64,000 bases of DNA from Lactarius indigo. Taxonomy: Eukaryota; Basidiomycota; Agaricomycetes; Russulales; Russulaceae. The notes beneath the pieces are model-generated. The model saw nothing but the letters and a program-made list of their open reading frames with translations. It was not told the DNA's origin and made no database searches. This document shows, piece after piece, positions 1 to 11,815 of the stretch (position 1 is its first letter; every line of letters starts with the position of its first letter). Location: assembly GCA_025766275.1 (NCBI GenBank), contig JAFKAC010000042.1:62001-126000 (forward strand). The letters run 5' to 3'. A program made the position numbers and the translations under genes.

Positions 1-2
1 CG

Positions 3-506
3 GGAACAGAGATCCCGGATGCCGTTGCTACCATCACTTCCAGAAAGCGCAACCGTGCTTCTCTCCCCGCCTACTTCTCTCTTCTCACCCTTGGAGCGCC
101 ACATGCAAAGTCTTCGGTGACAATGTCACCTCCGCGGTCTTCGGCCGACACGGCCCGTTCGCGACCGTCCCCCACCATCCCCCGTCTTGCTCGGCCAACC
201 ATCGACCCCACGCATGCCGTGGCCGGAGCGTCTCCGAGTAGCGCACCCCTTCTTGCGTTGGATCCAGAAGAGTACCGTGGCCGCCGCCGTCAACCCGGCT
301 CTACTTCGCGCCCGCGGCCCCGCTCTCCGTCGCGCTCCCGTTCTCACTCTCGCTCGCGCGAGTGGACCTCTGGAAGGGAGGAACCCCGTGGGCGTCGCAG
401 GCTGGACGAACTCGATGGCTGGGCTGCAGATCGTGAATACGGGTATGGCCGGGGGCGCAGCGGGTTGCGCGATCGGGCTGAACGTGCGCAATGTGCGCGC
501 AGATGA
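3..506 (+). CDS. 3'-terminal exon of an unrecognised gene (5' end outside window)
   Basis: The frame is open from the first bases of the window to a TGA at 504-506, about 167 residues. The first 35 residues look like ordinary folded or motif sequence (SRKRNRASLPAYFSLL). The rest is low complexity: Ser/Pro-rich, then an Arg/Ser-rich stretch with RSPSRSRSHSRSRE, and an Arg/Gly-rich tail. An antisense ORF covers the same bases, but only the plus frame continues to the window edge, so I read this as the C-terminal end of a plus-strand gene. The basic SR/RG tail suggests a nuclear or RNA-associated protein, which is inference only. A pyrimidine-rich stretch follows at 590-860, which could be its 3' UTR. 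I do not recognise the family. Confidence 0.4.
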   Translation, partial: GTEIPDAVATITSRKRNRASLPAYFSLLTLGAPHAKSSVTMSPPRSSADTARSRPSPTIPRLARPTIDPTHAVAGASPSSAPLLALDPEEYRGRRRQPGSTSRPRPRSPSRSRSHSRSREWTSGREEPRGRRRLDELDGWAADREYGYGRGRSGLRDRAERAQCARR

Positions 507-3500
507 CTGTGACCGCCGATCATCATGGATTGGTACCTGTCCGGTCAAGCGCAGCTGACAGGCTTCCCGTCCTCTCACAGCGCCTCATGCATGCCAACTT
601 CCCCTCATCACTTTCGTCTTATCACCACCCCCATTCTTCCTGGTCTTGCATGCCACCGTCAACCCTTCTCGCATGATGCCACGCAATTTGTCATATATTA
701 CAGTACATTGCCCCATTCGATCCTCGTCGTCTTCCATTCATTGCAGCATTTTTTCTTTCTTTCCCCACTCCCACAACTCTCAAAATTGACACTTTCCCGC
801 CTTCCTCCCCCTCTCAGTCAATCTCCTTCATTTCTACTCTTGCCACAAACAAAACAAACACGTTGCACCAAAAGCAATTTCACATTTTCTTCGCAAGCAA
901 GCACGTAACGACGCAACGCAAGGCTCCCTCGCGTGGATTATCTATGTATCTATTCCCCCTCTGGTGGTATTTATTTCGCAAAAATGAAGGGTATTGGTGT
1001 TTTGGAAGAGGAATAAAAGGACGTTGCGATATAAACGCAGGAACGAATTTACCAAAAAATTGAAAATAGCGCAGATTTCTTTTTTTTTTTTTTTTAGCAA
1101 ATAGCAGAGTACAATAATACAAAATAAAGAGTTATCTGTTTTACTAAAAACGAGAATTCTAGAAAGTGTTCTCCGAAGACTGCTGGGAAACTCAATCCAA
1201 CTTGGTGAGATTCGCAATCGGTGGGCTATGTGGGGGGAGTAATTGATAGCGTGATCTTCCATCCATCCCTCCATTTACCCCCTACATGCATCCTCGGAGA
1301 ACTCTATTGGAACCACATCAGAAGACCCCCCAGATCGACTGCGGTATACACACACTCCCTTCTCACTTTTCACACACGTATGAGTCAAGTGGCGATCGGG
1401 ACGTGCAAGGCATACAGGCAATAAGGCACACGACAGCACCCGTTCACACCACACAAAAAAATGATCGGAAATAAGAGTACCGCCCACCAATCTGTCAGCT
1501 TGCGTGTCGAGACGCGGGTACAGTGAGCAGGAAGCACACCCATGTACGCAACTCGAAAGGGCTTCTGTTCAATCTGTTGTACAGTAACGAAATGCCACGG
1601 GCGCGACTGCACCTCGTCTCGTCTCGGCCGGTCTTTTCGGCGTGGCGCGCCCGGTCGAGCCTCCTACCCCAATAGCCCCGTCGAGTTGCAAACTTGTTCT
1701 CGTGCCATTTCTTGTCTATGTGTCGTGGGGCGTCGTGGGCATGGCGTGTCGTGGCGTGGGTTGTCGTATCTTTTTTTTTTTTAGATACTGTAGTCTGTAT
1801 CATCGAGGCGCTGGCAGCCCGGCGGCATAGCCACAAACCCGCAGTGATGCATGAGGCTTGAGTTGAGTTGGTTATCAATAAGAATCTCCGGGGACATCCA
1901 AGAAGTCACGAAGAGCTTGAGAAAAAAAAAAAGGCAAAAACACGTTGGTGCGACGTTTATGGCAAAACCGGCAAAAAAAAAAAATAAAGAAGAACGTGGA
2001 CAGTTTCGTTTTCCCGAAAAACGACGGACGACCGAACGACAGATTTCAAGAAACCGGTATTTCCATTTCCACTTCCGTCTTCGTTCCGAGCTTTTTTTGT
2101 CCTGCGCATCCAGGTGTTTTCTTCCATACAGTATGACATTGTATGTCGTGTCAATACGACGTTGGTACCCCTCCCTCCCCCTATCTTCACTGGGAAGTTA
2201 ACCGGCGTGCCGTGATCGTTGACAACAACAACATATCCGCCACGGGCTTCAATCATACTAAGTTACTACCTGAACGAACCCACCAACCGACTAACGGAAC
2301 CGAACGAGCACCCCCTCCGAGTCCTTCACTATAAGTTTCGGGTCGGGCGTTTGCTGACTCCTCCTGACCATGGCTCTCGTGCAATACTGCATCCACGTTT
2401 CGGCCTAATCGGGCGCTTCGTGTCAAGCGCCACGGCAACAAATAACAGCGCGATGGTGATTCGTATAAGCCGGCCGGTCATCCGCGTCTACAGTATTGTT
2501 GGCGTGCGTGCGTGTGTTGTGCGTGCATGGGCGTGCATACACAACGCACACGTCGCCAGCAAACCCCGGTCCGAGCGCCAGAGCGTAGTACCTGGATTCA
2601 TTCCCAAAAGATGATGCACGGTGTATGTAGCGGATCAAGGGCAGGGGTTGGCCCCGCAAACAGCAAGAACAATGGACGACGTGTTCCTAGTGCCGTGGCA
2701 GGTGCCCACACTTGCCAGTGAGCCGAAGCGCCCAACTTGAATCTTATAACTTATATAAATAAATAAATACAGTAGCAAGCCCCACTAGGACCAAACTGCA
2801 TGTTTTTCTGCAGAGTGACGCCTGTCTCGCTCACTGCTTGCGCCATGGCATGGCAGACCACGAGACGTGATAAACCCCTATGCCATGCTGTATGGGCTCG
2901 ATGGCGACGTTGACATGACGTTGGTATGATGCGATATGATATGAGATGGCAGCATCATGGTATGATGCCATGATTTCATTCCCCTTTGCCACGCTGCTCT
3001 CGCCCCACACCGCTTCTCCAGTCCCAGTGTGTGTTCCGTCCGGCCTTGCCGTGTGCTATGGCGCTATCGCCCAACTCGTACTAGGCCATTATAAGTATTA
3101 GTCGGGTCCCGTGCGAACGTATGCGCTCGTCACAGGGCCAGGGTCAGGCGCTAGCGTTCGGAGAGTGTCATGGAAGGGGGCCGAGATGGGGTAAAAACGT
3201 ATAGTACCGTATGTGTCCACGTGGAACGGGCACGCGCAGCAGCAGTCGGGGGTTGGGCACGAAACTCGCCGAGTTATACCAGCGTGCGTCAACCGGTGGA
3301 CCGGCATACCAAGTTATTCGCAGTCGCGTGCGCGTCTGGAGCGTCTTTTTGTTTTCTGCTCTCCTTTTGTGTATTTTTGTGGCGTCTTGGGTCACGATGG
3401 CAGATCCGTGGATCATGTACGGAACTCGGAAATCTCATTGATGTAGGCAAGCCGGTCTAGCAGTCCAGTTCGCTCTCCCGACCTGCCACGGATCTCACAG

Positions 3501-5982
3501 GGTTATTTTCCTTTTTAAATTTTTTTTTGTGTTGTCAAGTACAGCACAGCATGGAGGGACATAGCGATCAAATCGGTTTCTGGCTTCGGAGCCAGCAAGC
3601 TTCAAGTTGCGAAACTGCATGGTTGCCTCCGCCGCTGGCACAAAAAGAAATATAGAAACCCTCCTCACGCTTCTCTACTCCACTTGAAAAAAAAAAAAGA
3701 CCCATTCAATTTGCGTTGTTACCCGTGCGTTCCGCGCAGAGGATATCGTGTTTCAATTGCTGGGTTGGGGTCGCCATCAGGGGTTGTTTGATGCGTTATC
3801 AGTTGTCGCAGAGGTTGGTGAGGGTCTGGGGCGCGTGCCACATACCAATCTATCTGACGTCCGTCGCCGTGCGCTCCAATTGGGAGATCCCCACCACCCC
3901 GATGTATTACTGTACTCCGTACAAGTACTGGCAACTGAAGAGAAGGAAATGATGTATTCCCCATCGTCATCGCTACAGGTGATTTGAAAATGGCTGTCAT
4001 CAATATAGGTTTATTTTCACGTTGGGCCGAGGTGGGGCCTGGAGTAACTCAAAAAGTTGAGTGGGACAAATAACGAGAGTGTAGGGGTACAGGGTAAGAG
4101 GTTCCATCATCGTGATGGTGCCCCAAGCAATGGGTGATCATGTGATGCCCTGATCTATGATGTCACAGAACTCATGACTCGGCCCAAACCTCGGCCATTT
4201 CGATCGTGATCGTGGTCAGGGTCAGCCGTTCCGTCGGCGTTCCTCAAGTTTCGTTGCTTGTGCGCACCTAAACGTCCAGGACCAAGTCACCAGTGAGGCT
4301 GAAGGTGACGTTGAGTTAGACACGTGCATGCAGCACGTGTGTGTGCACTGCGCATGTGCCGCCGAGGATTCGTCACCAGAACCGTTACCCATTGGTGGAC
4401 AGCGCCCGTTCAATTGGTTCGTTCGCTCGCTGCCTTTTCATTTTCGTCCAACTAATACCGCCCACATGCGCACGGATTCTGTTTTTGATCACGGTGATGA
4501 CAATAAAACGATAATTGGAAGAACTCCCGTTGCTGCGCGACTCCGACCCTGCTCGTGGTCAATGTCACGACAACAAGACTGAACTGCCCTGCGGTCCCAA
4601 ACTATTTGGGTCGTTCGTGGGGTTTCGATCCTGACCCTTGCGCCGTTTGTTGTGACTGTAAGATAAAAAAAAAAAAACTTCACGTCGGAATGCGCATATA
4701 TACGTACTGTACGTACTTTAGATGCCGAAGTGAAACCAAACAAAATGAAGACAGGCGCTGCCGGAGGTAGCCTAATACGACCCAGTATCTCCAAAAGGCC
4801 GTCGCCTCCGTGGCAAAGACGTGCTTTCCATCAAGCCGTTATCTGATACACGAGGGCGAGTAAGTGCATCCAGCGCGCTGATTGTCGCATTCGGACTGCA
4901 CTGGTTACGTGACCGGTAACGGTCTGTCTGCATGGGTCTATGAAAGCATATGATTAGTTCTTTTATTATGCAACAGCACCCTGAAAAAAACGAAAACGTT
5001 GCGTGAGCGTCATGATATCCAAACAAGAACGCGCGAGAGAAATCCACCTATCTGGGGTTGGGACCGTCGCCACCCGTTGCTATGCTGCGGTTGGAGTGCG
5101 TCTACCACCCCAAAATCATGTTGGGGGTAAACAGCAGCAGTAAGCGAGTAAGCCACACCAAACGCCACCGAACGGTGACCCATTTCCGAGGCTGAGGAGC
5201 ATTGAAAACGGCATGTGACGCGGCGAACGTAGTGGTTCCAGTTCTGCGCCGGGCGAACAGAAGTGCGATTTTCGCGGGATGGACAGTTTCCGTCCTTGTT
5301 GGGGTAACAAATCTCCGTTCACAAACGCTCGGCTCGCCCACCCAGGGTTCGAGTTCTCACCAGGTCGGAACTCACTCAGACCTAACCTATCGCAGATACG
5401 TGATCCAGGGTCCTCGCGTTGCAGTCGTCGCTGCACTGTGGCTTCCGGAGGATTTTGCACAGACATGTGACCATTGGCCGTTCTGGAAACTGATATGCGA
5501 CGTGTAATGATGGGTTCTTTCAGCGGATGGGGGCATAGGGCATCGACGTGGCCACAGGTGTTCCGTACCTTCCGTAGCGGCACGCGGATGGAGCTTCAAT
5601 AGAGTTGGGAGCAGTCCGCCGACGTCTTCTTAGTCTTCCTTTGATAAGAGGAAGCAAGAGAAGAGTGTTGTCATTCTTCGGAACTCGCTCAGGTGTGCGG
5701 TCGGCCCCTGCTTAGGGGGAATCTGTGATGAGCAGGTGATATCGATTCATATAGTCGTATTGATCGTAAGAAGGAAACGGACGAGTAGACACGTATGATC
5801 GGGCACGCGAGTGCATTGAAAGTGATGTGTTAGAAACGAAGCTTTGCAGGGCTTTGCCAGCTCGTCGACCGCCGTCCGTTCCAGCTGTCAGAGTTCTTTT
5901 GCGCCCCATTGTATTGACCGGGCCGGTGATTTCCGGTGGATGCAACTGATCAACGAAAGCGGAAAACAACCAAACGCGTTTC
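507..5982. other. Gene-free stretch of 5.5 kb
   Basis: I see no ORF here with family resemblance, consistent codon bias or a plausible exon chain. All ORFs are below about 160 codons and overlap one another on both strands. It holds a C/T-rich tract (590-860), homopolymer T or A runs (near 1080-1096, 1771-1782, 1921-1932, 1975-1984, 3686-3697, 4665-4676), GATATGAT-like microrepeats near 2930-2960, and CA/TG-rich short repeats near 2500-2560. Long introns, UTRs or a non-coding RNA cannot be excluded. Confidence 0.5.
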
Positions 5983-7398
5983 ATGGCCGCCATCCTCCCG
6001 CTCCGCCTCCCGGACCACCTACACACCCTCCTCATCTCCACAGTCGGCTTCGCAGCCGTGCACCACCTCGCTGCGCCTGAATTCGCGCGCTTCTTGCTCG
6101 GGAAGAAGGCCTGGGATGCGTTGGGCACGCGCGAGCGCGTCGGGTGGTGCGTTGTTACTGGTCTGCATATGTATGCTGACGCGAAGAGCCCGGTGTGCAC
6201 CACTTCCAGGCAATCGCGCGTGGCGTCGCTCGTCCATGCCCTACTGATCCTTCCGCTTGCCGCGCGCTGCCTGCATATACCGGCGCTCGCCGCAGACCGC
6301 GCGTTCGGATGGGATCCGCGTGTTGGGATGCTCTTCGCGGTCACGAGCGGGTGAGTGCGGCGCAATCACGATGGAACAGAGCGCAACAGAACTCACCGTT
6401 ATGAGCAGGTATTTTCTTTGGGATTCGGTCGTGTGCTTGGTGCATTATGAAGGATTCGGGTTCATGCTGCACGGTGTGTCGGCGTCTCTCTCTCTTGATT
6501 CTTTGCTTTGGTACCAGGAACAGCCACTGATGTACCTTTGTTCGTGTCGTGCTAAGGATTCGGCTGCTTATTGGTCTATCTTAACGCTTTTGTGAGGCAT
6601 CGCTCACGTTTCCACTTTGTCAAATATTGAGCATTTGCATGCGTGCACGTCACAGCGGCCCTCCTTCGCTTACTATGGCCCGCGTTTCCTGCTTTGGGAG
6701 CTGTAGGTGGCCCCGTCCGCTGATCGTCACTGACCGTGTTTCCGGACTGACACCACACCTCTCGTTCCAGGAGCACGCCTTTCCTCAATATCCATTGGTA
6801 CGCCCCGACGGCAGGGAGCGATCGTCTGTACCGATTGTAACTGACACGAACGATAAAACACCCACGCAGGATGTTGGACAAGACGGGGCAGACGGGAAGC
6901 CCACTGCAACTCGTCAATGGCCTGATCCTGATCAGCACATTCGCCGGCGCGCGTCTCGTATATGGCTCAATTATGGTACATATGCGCCCCCAACTTTTTC
7001 GTAGAGCGGTCTAGCCCATCTCACTGACGGGCATCACATCCTCCCTCCCCTCCCCTATCCTTGTACCACCGCCCTACCAGTCGTATCAGTTCTTCCAGAC
7101 GCTCTTCGAGGTGCGCGACGGCCTCTCAAGCGCCGTCCTCGCGGGATATGCGTGCGGAGGCACGCTCTTGAATGGGCTAAACATATTCTGGTGAGGACAA
7201 CCGTTGTCAAAAAAGTGTGACGAGAGAAAGAGAGAGCGCGCTGGGCTGAAAGGTTTTCGCAGGTTCATGAAGATGATCGGCGCGCTCCAGAAGCGCTTCA
7301 ACGAGAAAAAGGATACCACCAAGGCTAAGGCTCACACCACTTCGCACACTCGCGCAGACGGAGCAGCGCAGGCGCTGCGCACCAAAAAGCGAGGTTAA
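5983..7398 (+). CDS. TLC-domain (TRAM/LAG1/CLN8 fold) membrane protein
   Basis: A multi-exon gene for a polytopic membrane protein of the fungal TLC-domain family (TLCD/TMEM56-like). Such proteins sit in the ER or other internal membranes and are linked to lipid homeostasis. The exact activity is unknown. Exons I can place: 5983-6146, 6210-6350, 6409 to about 6475, about 6656-6702, 6771-6797, 6870-6975, 7081-7190 and 7263-7398. The junction between the third and fourth is not resolved, and one mini-exon may be missing. Family-like stretches after splicing are DRAFGWDPRVGMLF, YFLWDSVVCLVHYEGFGFML, FAYYGPRFLLWELSTPFLNI, LDKTGQTGSPLQLVNG and SYQFFQTLFEVRDGLSS. The C-terminus is Lys-rich and ends KKRG. 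The ATG at 5983 opens a hydrophobic N-terminus. Introns are 50-105 nt with GT-AG ends. A 217-codon antisense ORF is a shadow. Confidence 0.8.
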
Positions 7399-7643
7399 GG
7401 GATGACATACGTGTGGCGACAAGGTGGGGCAAGCTACGGACAATTGCCCCCCCCCCCCCCCCCCACAAAATCCCACAAAGTGTAATTTCGTGCGACATCA
7501 AAGGCTGTGCTAGTACAATATGGATTTCTCTACAACTCGTGTTCTTGTTTGCTATTAAAACAATGTATTGGTTGTAACAGAATCACCAATAGAAGTCCGC
7601 AAACCTATACCTGACGGAAACTTTCATCTGTAAACGTTCACCC
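7399..7643. other. Intergenic, with a C18 homopolymer
   Basis: A run of 18 C residues lies at 7447-7464, about 50 nt after the TLC stop codon. I see nothing else. Confidence 0.6.
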
Positions 7644-7760
7644 TTTGGTTTTCAATGCACGGAAAACTGCCTTGAAGGCAGCGGCTTCTGTGATGGTGTG
7701 TTCCGAGTTCGTGACAACGAGATCAACTACGTTTCTGTGGGTGTGCTTAGAGTGTCTGTG
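7644..7760 (-). pseudogene. Truncated copy of the unrecognised gene at 8046-8789
   Basis: The minus-strand translation contains NSEHTITEAAAFKAVFRALK, very close to ESEHTITEVAAIEAVFCALK encoded at 8075-8165 on the same strand. The nucleotide match covers roughly 110 bp. It ends in KTKG followed by TGA, whereas the other copy reads on to a strong splice donor. No further exons are visible around it, so I read it as a tandem, truncated remnant. Confidence 0.5.
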
Positions 7761-8045
7761 AAAGGGGAGGGGGAAAGTATAGGCGGTCCAAGTGGGGTAC
7801 GCCGAGTAAGAGGGCAATGGATGCAGGTAGGCGAGAGAAAGGGATATGGGTGCAAACATGAGTCAGGCGAACAACGAACAGAGAGGGACAAGACAAAAAC
7901 AATGAGGCAGAGACGATGGATGAGGTGGCTGAAGGAGCACGGAGCTGGCCTTAGTGTGTTTACAATTGCCGCTCCTGATTACTATAATAACAAACAAGAG
8001 TTGATTAAAATTGATGAGTTGTACAGAGCTACAGACAGAATACTT

Positions 8046-8789
8046 ACTTGAGGTATAGTTTCAACGGGATGCGAAAGCACCCCTTGGTCTTCAAGGCACA
8101 GAACACTGCCTCAATTGCTGCCACTTCTGTAATTGTATGCTCTGATTCAACAACTGCAAGCTCAGCTGTATTTCCATGGGCATGCTTGGAGAGCTCATGG
8201 TATAGACTGTGTGCACATGCATTAATGTCTTCTTTTCGAAGTTGGTAACTTTCTGTCACTTTTGTGAGACAGCTATTGTATGCTGTGCCCTTGAGGAGGT
8301 GTTGTAGTAGGGAAGGTCGGGCTGTCTCCTGGAACTTGTGCATTTGCTTATATTCATCTAATGAGAATTCTTTGGAACATGTCATTGATATTTTATTGTG
8401 GTGCAAGCATGAGGGAAATACCGAGTGCTCCACGAAGGTTAAAATTGTTACGTAATCGTAAAATGTCTTGTTGAAGAAGACCAATCTTGTCTTCAAGACG
8501 CAGCTAGAGGTGGACAGGCATTGAGAAGTACCATGAGTGTGACTTGGAGTTATAGACTTACCCTGGCTTCTTCATGGTACTTTTCCCGGCATTCCCAGGC
8601 AATATTCTGCCAGTTCTTCTTTTGCTTGGTGGGAAGGGAGGAGAACAGGCGGATGCTTGGGCGGACACACATGAGACAAGTTAACACTGTGATGAAGGAA
8701 CTTGATTTTCGATTTGTGGGAGGCCTATCTAATCTCTTTGTAAGCTGCTGAGTAACTCTAAGCTGAAGTCGCCTCGTACGCCTCCCCAT
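8046..8789 (-). CDS. Unrecognised multi-exon gene, possibly mobile-element derived; weak HMG-box-like N-terminal part
   Basis: An upstream exon (8574-8789) contains LPTKQKKNWQNIAWECREKY, reminiscent of the middle of an HMG box. It ends at a good donor (GTAAGT, intron start near 8569). The next part (about 8507 down to 8430) reads LRLEDKIGLLQQDILRLR, coiled-coil-like. Then come FSLDEYKQMHKFQETARPSL and ESEHTITEVAAIEAVFCALK. The last frame reaches TACCTCAA followed by GTAAGTATT near 8046, a strong donor, so more exons may follow at lower coordinates. I do not recognise the family. The HMG-box reading is weak inference. A truncated second copy lies just downstream at 7644-7760. Confidence 0.3.
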
Positions 8790-8908
8790 TCTAATCTCCT
8801 GCCTACTCTCCTCGCATTCTCCCCACTAGTGCTACTATGCACATGTTTCATGCCTCCTGAGCTCGTTGTATGAAGCGCATGGTTTGGTGTGCATCTTCAC
8901 TATAACAT

Positions 8909-9572
8909 ATGAACCTGCGAGAGGGGACTCGCCATCGCCATTTCCTCCCCGTTCTCTCCGCCATCTTCTTTTCTGCCGTTGCCACCATTCCCTTGTCACT
9001 CCGCTGCACACATCTTTTTGGTGCCCCTTTCCCTCGCCATCTCGGCCCCTTGGACCCTCTTTTCCCCCGCTCACCATCTCCTGTGCTCTTGGTGCTACTA
9101 CCACCCTCGACATCATGCCCCTTCGCTCCCCAATTCCCGGCTTCTGAGGAGAGACGAAAACTTTATTTGGCTTGGTAAGCCCCTGAACAGCCTTTTCGGG
9201 GTCTTTTAGTCTCTGACCCTTGTCTGCCAGCGAGGACCACTGCACTCAAGATGCAGTCGCGCCTGAACCTGCACTCGGCGCAGGGGGCTCGGGACGCCTG
9301 TCTCGGATTCGGCCTCCGAGCAACACGTGCACACTCACGGCCAACAGCCTCGAATCGCTCTTGCATTCGTCCTCGTTCTCTTGCTGCTTCACGCGATCCA
9401 GAGAGTTGTTCCCCATGCTATCTGCAACAGGGTGGCTCCCCACCGCGTCATGGCTCCCCCCGGGCTGCACCCGCCATGGTACGACGTTCCCTGCAACCAG
9501 GTTGTAGTAGAGGACCTGTGCGTCTTGCCTTGCCCATCTTCGCACGTACTTGTCCCTCACGGTCTCGGATGA
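8909..9572 (+). other. Two short hydrophobic ORFs, coding status unclear
   Basis: An 89-codon ORF (8909-9178) begins MNLREGTRHRHFLPVLSAIF and has a signal-anchor-like N-terminus. A second frame (about 9270-9572) contains a clear membrane-spanning stretch, ALAFVLVLLLLHAIQRVV, after a Ser/Glu-rich segment, and ends at TGA 9570-9572. They could be exons of one small membrane or secreted protein, but I could not find a convincing splice chain and do not recognise a family. The following 9573-10610 has only overlapping GC-rich ORFs. Confidence 0.2.
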
Positions 9573-10615
9573 ATAGGGAACCCGAGCATATTCATGCTAT
9601 CACAACCACTACCTGTAGGAAACCCCCCAAAGCCTCCCCGCCGAAGATTTGCATGCAGCACAGGCACGATGTCTTGTCTTCGTCAGTGTCGCCCAAGAAG
9701 ATCGAGATCTCGATGGGCAACGCGGTCGCACCATTGTCGACTCGGAGATCGACATCTCACAGTGCGCTTGCCAATGGACGATGGGCATCGCTGCCACGCG
9801 TCGCTGCACGGTCAGGGGAGGTAGGTTCGAGTTTGAAGCGCCAGCAGAGTGTCCGCTCAAACGCTTATTAGTCTGTTCACGTAGCCGCAGCCGGCACCGC
9901 CCCGCCCAGCCCCGCCCACCTGGCGCTAGGGCGCACGGGCTCAGAGGGTGAAAAGCTCGGGGTGGCTGCAGAGGTAGACGCAGACGCAGACGCGGCGCAG
10001 CAGGGGCGGACATTTTTAAAGGCCAAATACTGTTCGTGAAGCGGCACTTCCAGTCGGGAGTAAGGGCGGGAGAAGGTGGGTGGGAACTTGAAAGTGTACG
10101 CACGCCAAATGATGCACAGAGGGTCCTGACTCATGCTTGGGATGCTCACGAGCGCTACGCGTACCTGGGGTTGTCTATGTGCTCACGGATCTACGTGGGC
10201 AGGCAGAGCTCAGACTGTTCGTTGGCTGAGGCACTGGCCTGCTTCGTTTTGCTCTGCGTGCGCATGCGTATATGCAATGACTGTAGGGTATGTGGTTCTG
10301 TCGTGAGTTAGGTGGTTGATTTCGACTGGGCGAGTATGATGACGGTGCATGACAGTGCAGACTTGCCAACTCTCGAATCGGTAGAAAGCAGGATGCAGGA
10401 AGAGCGGGTGCTAAGAGAAAGAGTGATATGACCGATACACGGTTCGTAAGTGTGACGTCGGCGTCGGCGAGAACAGAGAAAGTCTTACCAACGACTTAGT
10501 GGGGTGCTATGCTGTGTTTTGGGTAGGTGTTCCCTTAGTATTTTTTCTAGAGCGTGTCTGACCTTTTGTGGAAGCTGTTATCCTTACAGTATCTTGAACC
10601 ATGCCACGTTCTTAG

Positions 10616-11162
10616 GTCTCTCAGGCCTCTCATCCGAATTGGCACTAACTCAGGCGGAGCTGGACTGTCGAGAGGCGAATATTAGCGGGAAAACTACGAT
10701 CCTTACCAGCCTACTGTAGAGTGGTTCACTGGGGCAGGAAAAGAGGAAGTTATTCCGCTTTCTGCTGCACCAGAACCTAAGCGGCGGTGGATACCCAGCA
10801 AGTGGGAAAGACAAAAGGTTTGCTACGACAATTCTCTCCCTTTCTGAAAGGGGCGCTCAGCTCGAAGTCTAGGTCATGAAGGTAGTGCGCGCCATTCGCC
10901 GGGGACGCATTCTTCCCTCCAAACCCAAAACGACCTCCTCACAATCGCAATTCTACGCCATCTGGAATGACGAACCCCCTTCATCTCACGTACCGCTCCC
11001 CGCACCCAAACCACATCTCCCGACCCACTCCGAATCGTACAACCCCCCTGAAGAATACTTGCCTACAGCGGAGGAACGAAAAGAGTGGGAGGCCACCGAT
11101 AAAGAAGACCGAGAACGTGACTACCTTTCACAAAAATATTCTACGCTGCGTCTGGTCCCTGC
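10616..11162 (+). pseudogene. ERB1: ERB1/BOP1 (ribosome biogenesis) pseudogene, central fragment
   Basis: The fragment encodes part of the BOP1 N-terminal domain of ERB1, a component of the PeBoW complex needed for 60S ribosome maturation. Recognisable pieces are SELALTQAELD (about 10636-10670), then after a frame change [13 protein letters not shown] and [20 protein letters not shown] (to about 10818). An intron follows (about 10819-10873, GTTTGC...TCTAG), then VMKVVRAIRRGRILPSKPK, YNPPEEYLPTAEERKEWEAT and YLSQKYSTLRLVPAY. The retained intron shows a DNA-level copy, not a processed one. It lacks the N-terminus, the rest of the BOP1NT domain and all WD repeats, and carries at least one frameshift near 10675. 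At about 11163 it joins a copy of the lectin gene's 5' end in the opposite orientation. Confidence 0.85.
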
Positions 11163-11286
11163 GTATGTCAGCGTTATTTCCCATATCGAGCTTACGGAGG
11201 CCATAGGCTACATGGGGAGAGTGGACGAATGGGCGAGGGAAGGTCAATGTGCTCTGGGAATTGTCGAATGTGGAGAGGGTGGGCAT
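11163..11286 (-). pseudogene. 5' fragment of an H-type lectin gene
   Basis: On the minus strand an ATG at 11286 opens about 41 codons nearly identical to the start of the lectin at 15042 (MPTLSTFDNSQ, then FPRPFVHSPHVAYGLRKLDM). The frame then runs into the antisense of the ERB1 fragment at 11163. Only the first half of the first lectin repeat is kept, so it cannot make a functional lectin. A TATA-like sequence remains about 100 bp upstream. Confidence 0.75.
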
Positions 11287-11815
11287 CGTGGTTGAAAGCG
11301 TGCAGGTGAATACGGTAAGACAGAACAGGGGATCAAACAGAGAAAGGGAAAGGTGAGGTGACTTTATTGGATGTGAGATCGAGCCTTATATACGTCATGT
11401 ATCTGTAAGTAAGGGTGGCTGTTGTTGAAAACACCAAGTTGAAACCTGTGAGGAAGGATAACGAAAGTGGGGAAAAGTAAACGAAAGGGCCCTCTGGATC
11501 TCGATGGAAGATGGAAGGCAGAGGATTGGGGGTGAGGTTACTGTAAACTACGCCACCCCAGAGGCGGCGCTGTCAATGAGTACTGTACTAGAGAAGGTGT
11601 CAAGATGAAATGGGAGAGTATCAAAAGGAAACAATTCAATAAGAGAAACGGAAACAAGCACCGGCAGGGAGGTTCAAGTTGAAAGGAATGTGAATAGTCG
11701 AAATATGATCGAGGAAGCGACGCAGGTGGCATCGACAAGGTGCATTACGAGGAGGAACAAGGGTAAGAATTCAAAGAGAGAATGGAAGAAAGTTGGGCGC
11801 ACCTTCGTCCAAGAT
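11163..11815. repeat. Segmental duplicate of 14919-15575 (lectin 5' region and promoter)
   Basis: About 650 bp aligns nearly continuously with 14919-15575, with scattered substitutions and small indels. It includes the lectin N-terminal coding part, the leader, the TATA region (near 11386) and the far upstream sequence. The match to 14919 onwards begins at the break of the ERB1 fragment and fades near 11815. Confidence 0.85.

Noticed and set aside
117..578. Antisense and alternative-frame ORFs of 120-150 codons
   Set aside because: They are GC-rich shadows of the frame that is open to the window edge.
3716..4003. 79-codon plus-strand ORF beginning MFQLLGWGRHQG
   Set aside because: The composition looks slightly protein-like, but an antisense ORF of 94 codons covers it and no start or splice context supports either.
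5300..5365. GGGTTCGAGTTCTCACCA, reminiscent of a tRNA 3' end
   Set aside because: No matching acceptor or D-arm sequence lies upstream at the required distance.
5116..5583. 155-codon minus-strand ORF
   Set aside because: No motif, no exon chain, and overlapping ORFs of similar size lie on the other strand.
5712..6365. 217-codon minus-strand ORF
   Set aside because: It lies antisense to the first exons of the TLC gene, whose spliced product matches a known family. The antisense product has no recognisable features.
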